Position numbers and translations under genes: made by a program. A stretch of 64,000 nt of DNA from Erythroxylum novogranatense (Eukaryota; Streptophyta; Magnoliopsida; Malpighiales; Erythroxylaceae). This document shows, one piece after another, positions 1 to 11,500 of this stretch. Location of the stretch: contig CM057228.1 of the NCBI GenBank assembly GCA_029891385.1, forward strand, positions 56,675,783 through 56,739,782, written 5' to 3'. Every line of letters begins with the position of its first letter. Position 1 is the first letter of the stretch. The notes under the pieces were generated by a model. The model searched no databases. It saw only the letters and a list, made by a program, of their open reading frames with translations, and was not told where the DNA came from.

Positions 1-1135
1 CATCTCACTCGGTAATACCAGTCTGTAAGCCAACGGTCCTATCCTCTCAAGGATCTCATACGGACCGATATATCGAGGGCTCAACTTGCCCTTACGGCCA
101 AACCTCAGTACTCCTTTCCAAGGAGACACTCGGAGGAACACTCGATCACCCACACTGTACTCCATATCATGCCGATGCTGATCCGCATAGCTCTTCTGTC
201 TGTCCTGAGCTGCCTTGATGCGACTCCGGATCAACTGTACTTTATCTATTGTATCCTGGATCAGCTCGGGACCCTCTATCGATCTCTGACCCTCTTCATC
301 CCAATACAGTGGTGATCTACACGGTCGCCCATACAGGGCTTCATACGGTGCCATCCCAATACTACTCGGATACTGGTTATTGTAGGCAAACTCAATCAGT
401 GCCAAATACTAATCCCATGATCCTCTGAACTCCAATACACACGCTCGAAGCATGTCCTCAATAGTCTTAATCGTCCTCTCGCTCTGTCCATCTGCTCGAG
501 GATGAAATGTCAGATCTTGAAATTGCCTAGTACCCATAGCGATCAGAGGCTCTTCCGTAACCTCAAGTGAATCTGGGATCCCCATGCGAGACTATCGATA
601 ATGGAACCCCATGCAACCGTACAATCTCTGCCACATATTTCTGGGCCAACTGATCGAGAGTATTACTCTCCCTCACTGGCAAGAAGTGAGCCGATTTAGT
701 CAATCGGTCCACTATGACCCAGATAGCATCATGTTGCCTCGGTGTCCTAGGCAACCCTGTCACAAAATCCATGGTAATTCGCTCCCACTTTCACTCCGGA
801 ATGGGCAACGAATGCAACTTCCCCACTGGAGCCTGATGCTCTGCCTTAACCTGCTGACACGTCAGACACCTGGACACATGCTCTGCCACTTGCCTCTTCA
901 TACCAAAGCACCGGAAATGTCGTCTCGAGTACGATACATCTTGGTCGTACCAGGATGCATCGCATAGGCAGCTACATGTGCCTCCTCAAGGATCTCCCGT
1001 CTCAAATCATCAATATTAGGCACACACAGTCTCTGACCCATCCATAAAGTCCCATCTCTCAACTCAAACTCTGAATCAGTACCGGCCTGGACTCTCTCAA
1101 TCAATCTCACTAACACTGGGTCTTGGTCCTGAACT
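1..1135 (-). pseudogene. Element A integrase, C-terminal part to zinc finger, broken
   Basis: Reading the minus strand from 1135 down: an HHCC-type zinc finger (AYAMHPGTTKMY, then a C-x-x-C followed by QQVKAEH near 840-870), the catalytic core with TMDF (first Asp) near 770 and DPRFT (second Asp) near 565, then the FAYNNQY and YGRPCRSP region near 310-400, and a GPYEILERIGPLAYRL tail at the window edge. Integrase inserts the cDNA into the genome. A TAG replaces a Gln codon at 409-411 and several frameshifts are present. The chromodomain would lie left of the window. Confidence 0.85.
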
Positions 1136-2640
1136 TTTCAAATCCTATCATGCAACATCGGCCTCAGCCTCAGAGTAGCAATCAGAGCTCCATCCTGACC
1201 CATATCCATCTGAACATTAAGAGCTCTCAACTGAATCAGACCAGGTAACCTCGAAACCTGAACCTGAGCTGCACTACCATGCGATCTCCTACTCAATGCA
1301 TCGGCCACCACATTGGCCTTCCCTGGATGATACTCAATCGTGTATCATAGTCCTTCAAGAATTCTATCCATCTCCTCGTCTCGAGATTGAGCTCTCTCGA
1401 CTCAACAGATATCTGAGACTCTTATGATCAGTGAAGATCTGGAATGTCTCCCCATACAGATAATGTCTCCAGATCTTCAGAGCAAACACTACTGCTGCCA
1501 ACTCCAAATCATGCACTGGTATTCACCTCACGAGACCTTAAGCGCCTCGAGGCATACGCTTATAACTCTCCCATGCCGCATCAAGACACATCCAGTCCAC
1601 GATGCGAGGCATCATCAGAACCACAAAGCTTCCAGTACCAAAAGGAAGGCTTAACAACGGTGCAGTAGTCAACCGATGTTTCAGCTCTTCAAAGCACTTC
1701 TGGCACTCCTCAGACCATCTAAACGACACATTCTTCCTCAATAGCTTCGTCAAAGGGTCGGAGATCAATGAAAAACCCTCGACGAATCTCTGGTAATATC
1801 CGGCTAGTCCGAGGAAACTCCGCAACTCTGGCACACTCCTCGGAATCTCCCAACTCATAACTGCCTCTATCTTGTGAGGATCCACCTGGATACCCTCACC
1901 GGACACTACGTGCCCCAAAAATACAATCTCATCAAGCCAGAATTCACACTTAGTGAATTTGGCGAACAACTGCCTCTCCTTCATGACCTGCAGAATAATC
2001 CTCGGGTGCTCGGCGTGCTCTGTCTACTCCTCGAATAAATCAAGATGTCATCAATAAATACTATCACGAACCGTCCGGTAGGGCTGAAAACTCTATTCAT
2101 CAAAGCCATGAAGGTCAGGGGCATTAGTCAACCCAACGGCATCACTAGGAACTCAAATGCCCGTATCGCTTCAAGGCACTCTTAGGCACATCGGCCTCTG
2201 CAATCCTTAACTGGTAATAGCCTGATCTCAGATCCAATTTAGTGAACACCTGAGCTCCCTACAACTGATCAAATAAATCGTCAATCCTAGGCAGTGGATA
2301 CTTATTCTTCACTGTCACCCGATTCAACTGCCTATAGTCAATGCACAGTCTCAGCGTCCCGTCCTTTTTCTTCACAAACAGTACCGGGGCTTCCCATGAT
2401 GAAACACTCGGTCTAATGAACCCCTTATCCAGTAACTCCTGCAATTGAGCCTTAAGCTCTCTCAGTTCCACCGGTGCCATCCTATACGGAGGAATCGATA
2501 TAAGGGCTGTACCAGGAACAAGATCAATCTCAAACTCGGTCTCCCGCTCTGGCGGCAATCTGGGTAACTCCTCAGGAAACACATCTAGAAATTCCCTAAC
2601 TACGGGAACATCCTGTAATCTCATCTCTACTCTGGAATCC
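1136..2640 (-). pseudogene. Element A reverse transcriptase and RNase H, broken
   Basis: RNase H sequence ([16 protein letters not shown] type, [17 protein letters not shown]) lies at 1290-1560. RT follows at 1538-1984 ([21 protein letters not shown], then [16 protein letters not shown]), with FIDDILIYS just upstream near 2040-2060. The N-terminal RT ([53 protein letters not shown]) continues to 2640. A TAG at 2259-2261 replaces Gln directly after FDQL, and a frame change lies near 2030. It copies element RNA into cDNA; this copy cannot work. Confidence 0.88.
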
Positions 2641-3769
2641 ACTACGTGAGCCAGATAGGCCTCACAACCTCCCTGCATCAACCTCAGGGCACTCAAGAAG
2701 GATATCATCCTCGCAGGCACTGCCTGAATAACTCCTCTAAAAATAACTCTGGGCTGACCAGGAGATTCTAATACAACCTCTTTGGTATAACAGTCCATGA
2801 TAGCCCTATGAGCAGTCAACCAATCCATCCCCAAAATCACATCAATCTCCCTCAGAGCCAGAACGATCAGATCGGCACTTAGAACTGCTCGATCGATCTG
2901 AACCTGACATCCCATACAGACCTCTCCCAATACAGTCGTACTACCTAAAGGTGTACTCACCTCTAACCCATACTGTAACCTCTGCCAATCCCCATGCAGT
3001 CTACATGCTAAATGCGGTGCAATGAAGGAATGAGTGGATCCAGGATCCAACAATGCATATGCTTCAAGAACAGAAATAAGAAGCATACCCGCAACAACAT
3101 CCGGGGAATCCTGGGCCTCCTGCCTAGTCATGGCATAGACCACTACTCGCGATCGCATCTGCTCGGTCCCTCTGACCTCACTGCGGACCCCTTTGCTCGA
3201 CCTCGGCCTCTCCATCCCGATCCACCACCACGACTCTGCTGGATCGTGGTATTGCTGCCTGATCTTCCAGTCATAGTAGACTGGGCTCCCAAAGTCTCTG
3301 GGCGGCTCCTCACTGGAGTGGTCCATCGAACCACACCTCAAACAGCTCAGCATACCATCGACACTCTCCATCGTGTCTCTTGCCACAATGCTCACAAAAG
3401 GAGCAGATCGCTCGAAAATCGCACTGCCGCCACCACCAACAGTCCAGATAACTCGCCTCCGCCCATGACCAGTCTGTCCACCCCTCCGCAGATCCAAGGG
3501 CCTACTGTCGCTCATCGAACCTCTCCAAGACTACCACAGGCATCCATTGGATCTCTTATGCCGGGCCCCCTGATCAGTCTCAGTCATCTGTTGTCTCAAG
3601 AATGCTCTATCCTCAATTGTGCAGCCCTCGCTCAATAAAACTGTCCATATCAGATCTAGCCAATAGTGTACGGATCTCCAAATTGAGTTCGCCCTCAAAA
3701 CGCCGACACTTGTCAGCCTCAGAAGCCACCAGTGAAGAAGCATATACCACTAACTCATTGAACCGCACC
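2641..3769 (-). pseudogene. Element A protease and C-terminal gag, cut by G
   Basis: One open stretch (2259-3515) covers protease with the catalytic motif [11 protein letters not shown] near 3040 and the flap/ILGMDWL part near 2830. Upstream is gag with a damaged zinc knuckle (CLRCGSMDH near 3330, last Cys lost). Sequence to 3769 is the gag capsid end, where G has inserted (TSD GCACC). The long antisense ORF at 3012-3638 is a shadow of this gene. Confidence 0.85.
3765..3769. repeat. TSD of element G, left copy (GCACC)
   Basis: Directly precedes the TGTTGGG LTR end. Matches 14727-14731. Confidence 0.9.
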
Positions 3770-4207
3770 TGTTGGGTCCCGAAAATTTTTCTTTATTTTC
3801 ATTTATTTATTTAATTTCTTTTGTTTATCCCTTAATTTTTTTAAAATGGGGAATTAGAAATTAGAGTTAGATTATTAGAATGGGCCTATTGGAGGAGTGG
3901 GCTTAAAGAGTTGTTAGAATGAAGAAGGAGGTTTAGAATAAGTGGGTTTGGTGGTAGTAGGCCTTGGGAGGTGGAGGCCCAAAAGCCTTTATGTAAGGGG
4001 AATGTCAAAAACTACATAGTTTTGGAGGGATTTAAGTTAGAGATAAGTGAATGAGTTAGAGGAAGTGAAGTGGTCGTATACCTTAGAAGCTAAAAGAGGA
4101 GAAAGCGTGAAAATAGAAGGGAGAAGAAGAGAAGATTCGGCTAAGCCCAAGGAGAAGGAGAAAGAAGAAGAAAAGTGGAAAAAGGGAAGAGAAATCAAGA
4201 GCTTAAG

Positions 4208-5151
4208 GTAAGTATCTATCTTCCTTTGAGTTAGATTCAAGAAAGGGGATGAAATGAAGGTTAGGGTTTGTGTAGGAATGAAGAAAGAAAGAAGAGATGA
4301 GTGGTTTTGTGATTCCTAAGCTAGGGTTTTGGTTATTCTAGCTTAAATGGGTTATAGATAGGTTAGGTTTGAGGTTATTGTTAGTTTTCCTTTGATTCTT
4401 GAATGTTATAACTTTCCGATGAGTTTCGAAATTTAATCGAAATGTGTTTTATTGAAGGAACTAAGGAAACCTCACCAAGAGAGAGAGGAAGGACATTTGT
4501 GAACTTTTTTTGATATTTTAGGTGGGTAATCGTTTATAGTCATTATGTAATGGGTGACCTTGTATGCTTATGTGCTTTGTTTTATATTTGTGTAAAAGTT
4601 GATTTAGATGAATATTTGGATATGTATGTTAAATGTGGCATCTTGTCTTTGAAAGAAATGTAAAGTATGGAATTGTGCATACTTGAAAATTTTGAAGAAA
4701 CCTATGAATGAAACTATTTGAGCATAGATTATTTGTGTGTGTGGGCAAGAGAGAACCCCGTTGTGATAGTCACGTGCACGTTGACCTAGCCTTCTCCCGG
4801 CTGCCCGCTTATGGCCACAAGATCCTGAGAAATCGGACTCGTTGTGTTTACGATAAACTTCGGTTTATTCGTTGTGTTTACGGAAACTCTCTAGCCATGT
4901 GATTGTGCATTTTTCATTCAAACTTTGTTGTGTATGATGCATCATAAGTGTTATAATTGATAAAGTTGCCATGTTAGGCTTTATGTAATGTAATGTTTGT
5001 TACGCCTAAAATGATGTTCTGTGAATGTTTTAGGATTGTTTGAAATATGCATGACTATATGTATGAATATATGTGTTGCATGGCTCATTACGATGGCTAT
5101 AGGCGTATTAGCCACTGAGCCGTGTTAGCTCACCCCATTTTCCCTCCACAG
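4208..5151 (+). other. Candidate leader intron in the G 5' LTR
   Basis: A purine-rich leader ends in CTTAAG, then GTAAGTATC. The far end is a pyrimidine tract TTTTCCCTCCACAG before GTGCAAAAGC. C and B have the same two sites at matching places, with similar sequence after the acceptor (GTGCAA, then a CCTTGC-AGGCATCG block in C). Splicing is inferred, not shown. The second LTR has the donor at 12158, but one G is missing after the acceptor. Confidence 0.45.
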
Positions 5152-6102
5152 GTGCAAAAGCTCAAGTCTAGCATCGGACCTTGCAAGGCATCGGGAAAAC
5201 TCCAAGACTTTAGATATTTTTGCATTAAGTTAGTGACTCACTTTTGGGATAGCTTTGCACGCATAACAAGCATGGAGCATGTTTTGTATTTTGTACTTGG
5301 TGTTAAATCATGATGAATATGTTGTTATGTAATCAAAGCTATAAATGCACTTTTGGTTGGATTAGAAATGAGAATGAAGAGAACAAGTATTCCCTTTTGT
5401 ATAATTGTGTTACTTGTAGTTAATGCATGTGTTTGGGTAGAAGATGTGGAATGAAGGTTTTGTTTGAGTTGCTGTTGGGTTTCTGCTGGGTTTTTGTCTT
5501 GGGAGAGCTTGCTGGAAAATTTGCTATGGTGTGTGAGTTGTGAAAGTCTTCCAGAATTTTGGGTATGCTGTGTTTTCTGCAATTTCTGGGTTGGTACAAG
5601 TAGTATGAGATCATTTAATATTGTTGAGGTTGTTAGCCGGGCTGTATAGCTCTCCCAGGGGGTTTTATGAACTATTTAAGAGGAGTTAAATTGGTAGGTG
5701 TAAGTCGTTGGAATTAAATGTAGGTGCTGTCAAAGTGACAGATTGGTAGCAGAAGATTTGAGTCCACTTTTGACCCATATAGAGTTGGAATATAGGTCAG
5801 TGGTCTTCATGAAAGTTGTAGATAATTCTTTTAGCTTTCCATAGACACTAAGTTTGTTAAATTTGGAGTTCTGGGTCAAACGTTATGGAGGTCACAATTT
5901 CTGATGCTGTTAGGGAGAGCTAGTCGATCGGCCTTTGTGTTAAAAATTTGTTTCCCTTAATGGCCGAGCTAGTCTTTGGATCCTTCTTGAAAAATATAGA
6001 TTTTTCTCTTAGCTTTCTAACGCCTCCGACTGTGTCTAATTTGGAGCTCGGAGTCAAAAGTTATGAGGGTTAGAAGTTTCAGAGCTCGGAGTCTGGAAAT
6101 AG

Positions 6103-6270
6103 AGCCCGACAGCCATCGCTCGGCCATGCGGCCGAGCGATGGGCGCTCGGCATGGGCGCCCGCCCGCGCGCGAGCGCTAGCGCTCGGCCATGCTGAGCGA
6201 TAGCGCTCGGCCAGGTCGAGCCCTGGGCGCTCGCCCGCGCGCGAGCGATGGCCGAGCGCTGGTCGCTACT
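6103..6270 (+). repeat. CpG-rich inverted-repeat island in the G 5' LTR
   Basis: Repeats of CGCTCGGCCATGC and CCGCGCGCGAGCG in an otherwise AT-rich LTR. About half is lost in the 3' LTR (14040-14112). Confidence 0.7.
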
Positions 6271-6894
6271 CGTCTTTTGGGGGTCGGTTTTGGCCGACCG
6301 ACCCCTCTCCCTTCCTTTGGCTATAACTTTTTGCATAGACCTCCGATTGAGCTGATTTTCGAACCGATGGATTTCTAAGGAATTTTTCTATCTTTTTACA
6401 GTTGATTTTCCAGTATTTATTTTAAATTGAAAAGGGTGGTTTGAAACAAAATGTGGAGGTCGGCTGATTCTTTCTGAATATACTTCACAAAATTTTAAAT
6501 ATCTAGAGCTATATGGCTCGGGTTGAGGCGATTCTTGTTTTAAATGAAACTAGAGACATAAATCTACACTTTTTATGAAGGATCCGATCAGTAATTTTGC
6601 CTCTAAAGTTTTCAAATATTTACATGAAGTCGGTAGAGGGACTGTTTTCACTGTTTTCTTTAAGATAGCATTTTTGCCATAACTTTTTCATTTCAAATCC
6701 GAATTGAACGATTTCAGTGGCGTTGGAACCGTGAGAGCGTAAGGAAAATATTTTCTTAAAAATCCAAAGCCAAATTTTCTATTTCAAGATTTCTCCTTTT
6801 GTGGCCAATTTTGTGTCAGTTTTGGGTCCTCTATGCTTCTGCATGCTTGTATGGGTTCGAATGTTGGGCCTTGGAGACGGGGTCCAACATTGTT

Positions 6895-6906
6895 TGGTAT
6901 CAGAGC
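6895..6906 (+). other. Primer binding site of G
   Basis: TGGTATCAGAGC, complementary to the 3' end of plant initiator tRNA-Met, 5 bases after the LTR end. Confidence 0.93.
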
Positions 6907-7092
6907 TTAAGCTTACTCCTAGGCTTAAAATGTATAGTAGGGAACATTGTTTTGTATGTGATTAAATGTTTACTTTATGAATTGATTGTTTGCATTACGT
7001 GACATGCATAACATGCATACATATAGGAACTAAGCTTTAAAAAAAAAAAACGAATTGTAGCTAATCACTAGTATTTTCATTGAAGGAGTACG

Positions 7093-8330
7093 ATGCCACC
7101 TCGTCGAAGGACACAAGGAGTTTTGCAAGGTTCAATTGCACGATTCTCCGTCGAGGAGGAGAGCATGGATGAGTCCGTAGCTCCGGGAGTGGCTGAGGCC
7201 CCTCTAGAGGCGTGGTAGTGAGCCTCTTTGTTCCTGAGACTCAGTAGTCACCTAGTTTGTCCGAGCAAGTGCTGCGTTAGACCCGGTGTTCGGGCATTTA
7301 CCCAAGCTTTGTTCAAAGTATGGGTCAAATGCCTCGAGCTCTGGTTGATTGACTAAGAAGGGAGGCGGTTTGACAAGTCGAGGAAGTATGGGCGGTGGAT
7401 TTCTTTGGAACCTCGGATCCGGAAGAAGCCGAGACTGGTTGAGGAAAAAGAGAGAGTCTTTGGATCGGATGGATTGTGAGGTTGGCGACAAGGTTGTTTA
7501 TCAGCAAGCCTCGCTTGTGGGATGCCTTGCATTGGTGGGAGTGTGTCTTGGGAGCCATTTGAAACAAGATGAGTTAGTATGGGAGGACTTCCTTCTTGCT
7601 TGGGAAGAAGTATTTATCTGAAGTGTACATTCAATGAAGGAGAGGAATTCTAAGCCTTACCTGTAGAGGAGATGACGGTCGATGAATCGAGCGTCGGTTC
7701 ACACGATTGTCTAGATATCTTTGCAGAGATGAATTTGAGTGAGGCTGCTAAGTGCCGTCGATTTGAGTCGGGTTTGCACTGCTATCGAGAGAAGGTGATA
7801 ATCAGAACTTCGTGACTTCAGCAGTTGGTTGAAGCGATCTTGAGGTTGAGAACCTCGAGAACATCAAGAGTGCGATTAACAGAAGAGGAAGGGAGAGAGC
7901 GGTTCGAGAGGGAGGTGGTACTTCTAATCCCGAGAGAAGTGCAGAACCTTTCTGCTTGATCGAGGAGAGGAGCACCGGTGGAAGCCGGCTAGATCATGAG
8001 GATTCCTACTGTTTCTCACCAAGCTTCATCGGTGGGGGCGGTAGAAGAGTGGATGGGAGAGGCCACCTCTTCCAAAGTGTGAGCATTGTGGGGGTATCAT
8101 AAGGGACAATGTTTTAGAGTATCGGTGCATGCTTCAATTGTGGCGGAAGGGCATATCGCTAAATTTTGTCCCAATGGACGAGAGAGAGATCTCGGATCAA
8201 CCCTCAAGAGGACAGAGGCAAATGGCTCGTAAAGTCTGTGATGAAGTGGGTAGCTCTGGAGGTCCTAGAGAGCTTATCCTCGAGACAGATCCAGAGGGCA
8301 AGTTCGGCCAGTGTTTGCCATGACTCGAGA
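7093..8330 (+). pseudogene. Element G gag, broken
   Basis: The start ATG at 7093 gives MPPRRR, the same start as C (minus, 41354). Capsid phrases (LDRMDCE, WEDFLLAWEE) are readable only by changing frame, e.g. at 7349-7621. A zinc-knuckle region is visible at 8075-8165 (CEHCG, then CFNCG), but its His/Cys end is out of frame. Many breaks sit at places where related copies have CAG or CTG. Confidence 0.75.
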
Positions 8331-8890
8331 AGAGGCGAGACCGCGCCGAAGTTGTAGCGGGTATGGTTAAAGCTGTTTGATGATTATGTGCTTGCTATGA
8401 TTGACTCGAGTTCTACCCATTCTTATGTGTCTTGGTGGGACTATTTCTAGGAGGAGTTTGAGCCCATTGGATACTCCGTGATGGTGAGTACTCGATCGGC
8501 CAATACATTATTATCGATCAAGTGTATAGAGATTGTGAGATAGAGATTAGTGGAGGAAAATTGGTGGTGGATCGATGCCTTTGAAGATGGGAGGATTGGA
8601 TGTGATCCTAGGTATGGACACATTAGAGGTATCATGTTACTTTAGATTGTAAATGAAGGCGGTGGAGTTCGAGCTAGAGGATAGTAGGAAAGTGATACTC
8701 ATGGGAGATAGAAAAGTCAGTCCACCTCGGGTTATTTCAGCTATGATGGTAGAGAGAATGATGAGCAAGGGGTGTGAGGCCTTTTTGGCTTATGTGCTAG
8801 ATATGGAGGCAGATAGAGGGAGGTTGGAAGACATTCCAAGAGTCGAGGAATTCGGATGTCTTTCAGGAATTTCGGGACTACCTCCTCCGA
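8331..8890 (+). pseudogene. Element G protease and linker to RT, broken
   Basis: The active-site loop reads IDSSSTHSYV near 8400-8430. The usual D-S/P-G-S-T has its Gly changed to Ser by CAGG-type to CGAG-type change. ILGMDTLE (flap partner region) is near 8607 and MSKGCEAFLAYV at 8761-8800. The linker carries LEDIPRVEEF before RT. Aspartic protease matures the polyprotein. Confidence 0.75.
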
Positions 8891-9800
8891 GAGAAATTGA
8901 GTTCCCGTTGAGCTTCTTCCAGGCACTACGCCGATTTCGATTCCGCCTTATCGGATGGCTCCGGTGGAATTGAAGGAGCTTAAGGTGCAATTGGAGGATC
9001 TTTTAGAGAAGGGTTACATTAGGCCGAGCTCTTCGCCTTAGGGAGCTCCGGTTCTCTTTGTGAAGAAGAAAGATGGATCGTTGCGGATGTGTGTGGATTA
9101 TAGGAAGTTGAATCATGCCACCATTAAAACGGATATCCGCTCCGCGCATAGATGATTTGTTTGATCATTCTGCAAGGCGAGAGTCTTTCAAGATAGATTT
9201 GAGATCGAGGTTATCATCGGTTGAGGATTAAGGAGACCGATGTGTCAAAGGCGCTTTTAGGACGAGGTATGGCCACTTTGAGTTTCTGGTTATGCCTTTC
9301 GGGTTAACGAATGCTCCTGCAGTCTTTATGGATTTGATGAATAGAGTCTTCAGGTCTTTCTTAGATCAATTTATCATTGTCTTTATTGATGATATATTGG
9401 TCTATTCTAAGAGTAATGAGGAGCATGAGGATCATTTGATGGTTGCCTTGGAGACATTGAGGAAGAATGAGCTGTATGCCAAATTCGATAAATGCGAATT
9501 TTGGCTAAGGGAAGTGGTATTTTTGGGGCATGTGATCTCTGAGCGGGGAGTGCATGTGGATCCACAGAAGATAGAAGCTGTGGTTAGATGGGAAGCGCCA
9601 AAGAATGTAGCTGAAGTGAGAAGTTTCTTGGGATTAGCTGGATATTACAAGAGTTTGTGGAGGTTTTTCCTTGATAGTTGCTCCACTTTCCAAGTTGACA
9701 AGGAAGAATCAAAATTTGAATGGGTGAGGAGTGCGAGTAGTTTCGAGAAGTTCAAGAAGCGACTTACAACCGCACCGATTCGACATTGCCTTCGGTGATG
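8891..9800 (+). pseudogene. Element G reverse transcriptase, broken
   Basis: RT blocks in order: [21 protein letters not shown] (8955-9010), [22 protein letters not shown] (9049-9115), [16 protein letters not shown] (9270-9315), FIDDILVYS with the catalytic DD (9385-9411), FLGLAGYYK (9630-9655). A TAG at 9039-9041 replaces the Trp of SPWGAP, as in C. Frameshifts at 9130-9260 interrupt the palm region. Confidence 0.85.
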
Positions 9801-10160
9801 ATGAGTACATTGTACAGTGATGCCTCAGGAAGGGTTTAGGGTGTGTATTGATGCAAGGAGAGAAGGTGATTGCTTATGCCTCTGGCGGTTGAAGCCTTAT
9901 GAGATGAACTATCCGATCCATGACTTGGAGTTGGGTGCTATAATCTTTGCATTGAATATTTGGAGGCATTATCGTATGGAGTTACCACTAGGATATTCTG
10001 AGATCATAAGAGCCTTAAATACTTGTTGACCGAAAAGAGCTGAATTTGAGGCAAAAGCGATGGTTAGAGTTCTAAAAGATTATGACTTGATGATAGATTA
10101 CCATCCGGGAAAGCTAATGTGGTAGCGGATGCTCCGAGTAGGAAGTCCACTATGGCTCAC
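9801..10160 (+). pseudogene. Element G RNase H, broken
   Basis: Readable pieces are SDASG at about 9817, IHDLELGAIIFALNIWRHY (9910-9975) and a damaged [12 protein letters not shown] (10096-10135). The helix containing TDHKSL is scrambled near 9990-10020. RNase H removes the RNA strand of the hybrid. Confidence 0.75.
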
Positions 10161-11500
10161 ATGGAGTGTGTATCTTCCCTTCTTTGAAGGATTTAGCTGA
10201 CTTGATGTGATGATGAGGCAAGATAGGCTGAGTGTATTTTGGAAAGTTTGAGGTGAGGCCGGTCTTTGAAAGAGAAGATCAAGGAATTGCGGGATCATGA
10301 TGAGTACTTGAGTAGGCTTAGGGAAGAGATAAAGAATGGCAAGCCGTCTAATGTAGAGGTAAAGGAAGATGGATTGGTGGTTGTGGGTAGTAGATTGTGT
10401 GTCCCGGGCAAGTTAGAGTTGAGAGATGAGATTCTTGATGAGGCGATAATGCTCCTTATGCAATGCATCCAGGAGTTCTAAGATGTATCGAATTTGAAAG
10501 AGCATTTCGGTGGAAAGGAATGAGGAAAGATGTAGAGTATGCTAAAGATGTTTGGTGTGCCCGTGAGTTAAAGTGAACACCAAGCACCTTCGAGCAAGCT
10601 TAATCCTTGCCTATTCCGGAGTGGAAATGGGAAAAGATAACTATGGATTTTCGATGGGATTGCCGAGATCTAGCGAAGCATGATGCAATATGGGTGATTG
10701 TGGATAGGTTGACTAAGTCACTCACTTCTTGCCAATTAAATCATGATGATTCTTTGAATGTGTTGGCTAAGAAGTATGTGGATGAGGTGATTAGGCTTCA
10801 TGGGATTCCGAGTTCGATAGTTTCGATAGAGATCGGGTTTACCTCCGGGTTTTGGGAGAGTTTGCAGGAGGCCTTGGGGACTAGATTGCATTTGATCGGA
10901 CTTTCCATCCGTGACCGATGGACGATCGAGAGGACCATTCGGACTTTGGAGGCAATGTTGAGGGCTTGTGCTTTGGATTTCAAAGGTTCGTGGGATGATC
11001 ACTTACCTTTGATCGAGTTTGCTTATAATAATTCCTATCATTCGGGAATTCAGATGGCACCTTATGAGGCTTTGTATGGTAGGAGATGTAGAACTCCTAT
11101 ATGTTGGGACGAGGAAGGTGAAAGGAAGCTTGTGGGACCTGAGTTAGTGTAGTTTACAGTTGATAAGATAAAGCTAGTGAAGCAGAGACTTAAGGCAGCT
11201 CAAGATCGGATGAAGAGCTATTCGGATGCCCATAGGAAAGAGATGGAATTTGAAGTGGGTGAGAAAGTGTTTCTTAGAGCTTCTCCATGGAAAGGTGTTT
11301 TGAGGTTTGGTAAGAAAGGTAAGCTTAGCCCGAGGTATATAGGCCCATACAAGATCATTGAGAGGATTGGGCCTTTGGCTTATAAGTTAGATTTGCCATC
11401 GGAGTTGTCTAAGATTCATAATGTGTTCCATGTGTCGATGCTGAGGAGATACAGGTCGGATCCTTCGCATATAGTTCAACCTTCAGAAGTTCAATTGAGA
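10161..11500 (+). pseudogene. Element G integrase, broken
   Basis: The zinc-finger part is at 10266-10481, the core at 10607-11152 ([27 protein letters not shown], then FAYNNSYHSGIQMAPYEALYGRRC), and the C-terminal part at 11177-11500 (DAHRKEMEFEVGEKVFL, GKLSPRYIGPYKIIERIGPL). In the core, the expected SDRDPRFTSRFW and AFHPQTDGQSERT blocks are distorted exactly where C has CAG/CTG codons (10825-10930). Three of the four largest intact stretches of G lie here. Confidence 0.85.

Larger units (their letters stand above)
3770..6889 (+). repeat. 5' LTR of element G (type I, 3120 bp)
   Basis: Starts TGTTGGGTCCCG and ends GGGGTCCAACA. It contains a purine-rich stretch (4090-4200), a GTAAGT donor at 4208, a candidate acceptor ending at 5151, a CpG-rich island at about 6103-6270, a hairpin GGTCGG/CCGACC near 6282-6300, and diverged repeat units with the phrase CTTCATGAAAGTTGTAGAT. 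It carries no protein gene. Confidence 0.93.

Noticed and set aside
611..967. 118-codon open frame on plus
   Set aside because: Antisense to A integrase, which has clear TMDF and DPRFT motifs.
3012..3638. 208-codon open frame on plus
   Set aside because: Antisense shadow of A gag/protease. The minus strand has the knuckle and DPGST motifs; the plus product has no recognisable domain.
6079..6336. Arg/Ala-rich 85-codon frame over the CpG island
   Set aside because: Open only because the island is GC-rich and repeated; it is lost in the other LTR.
7033..7050. Poly-A run as a sign of an inserted retroposon
   Set aside because: It lies in the G leader before gag with no duplicated flanks or coding remnant.
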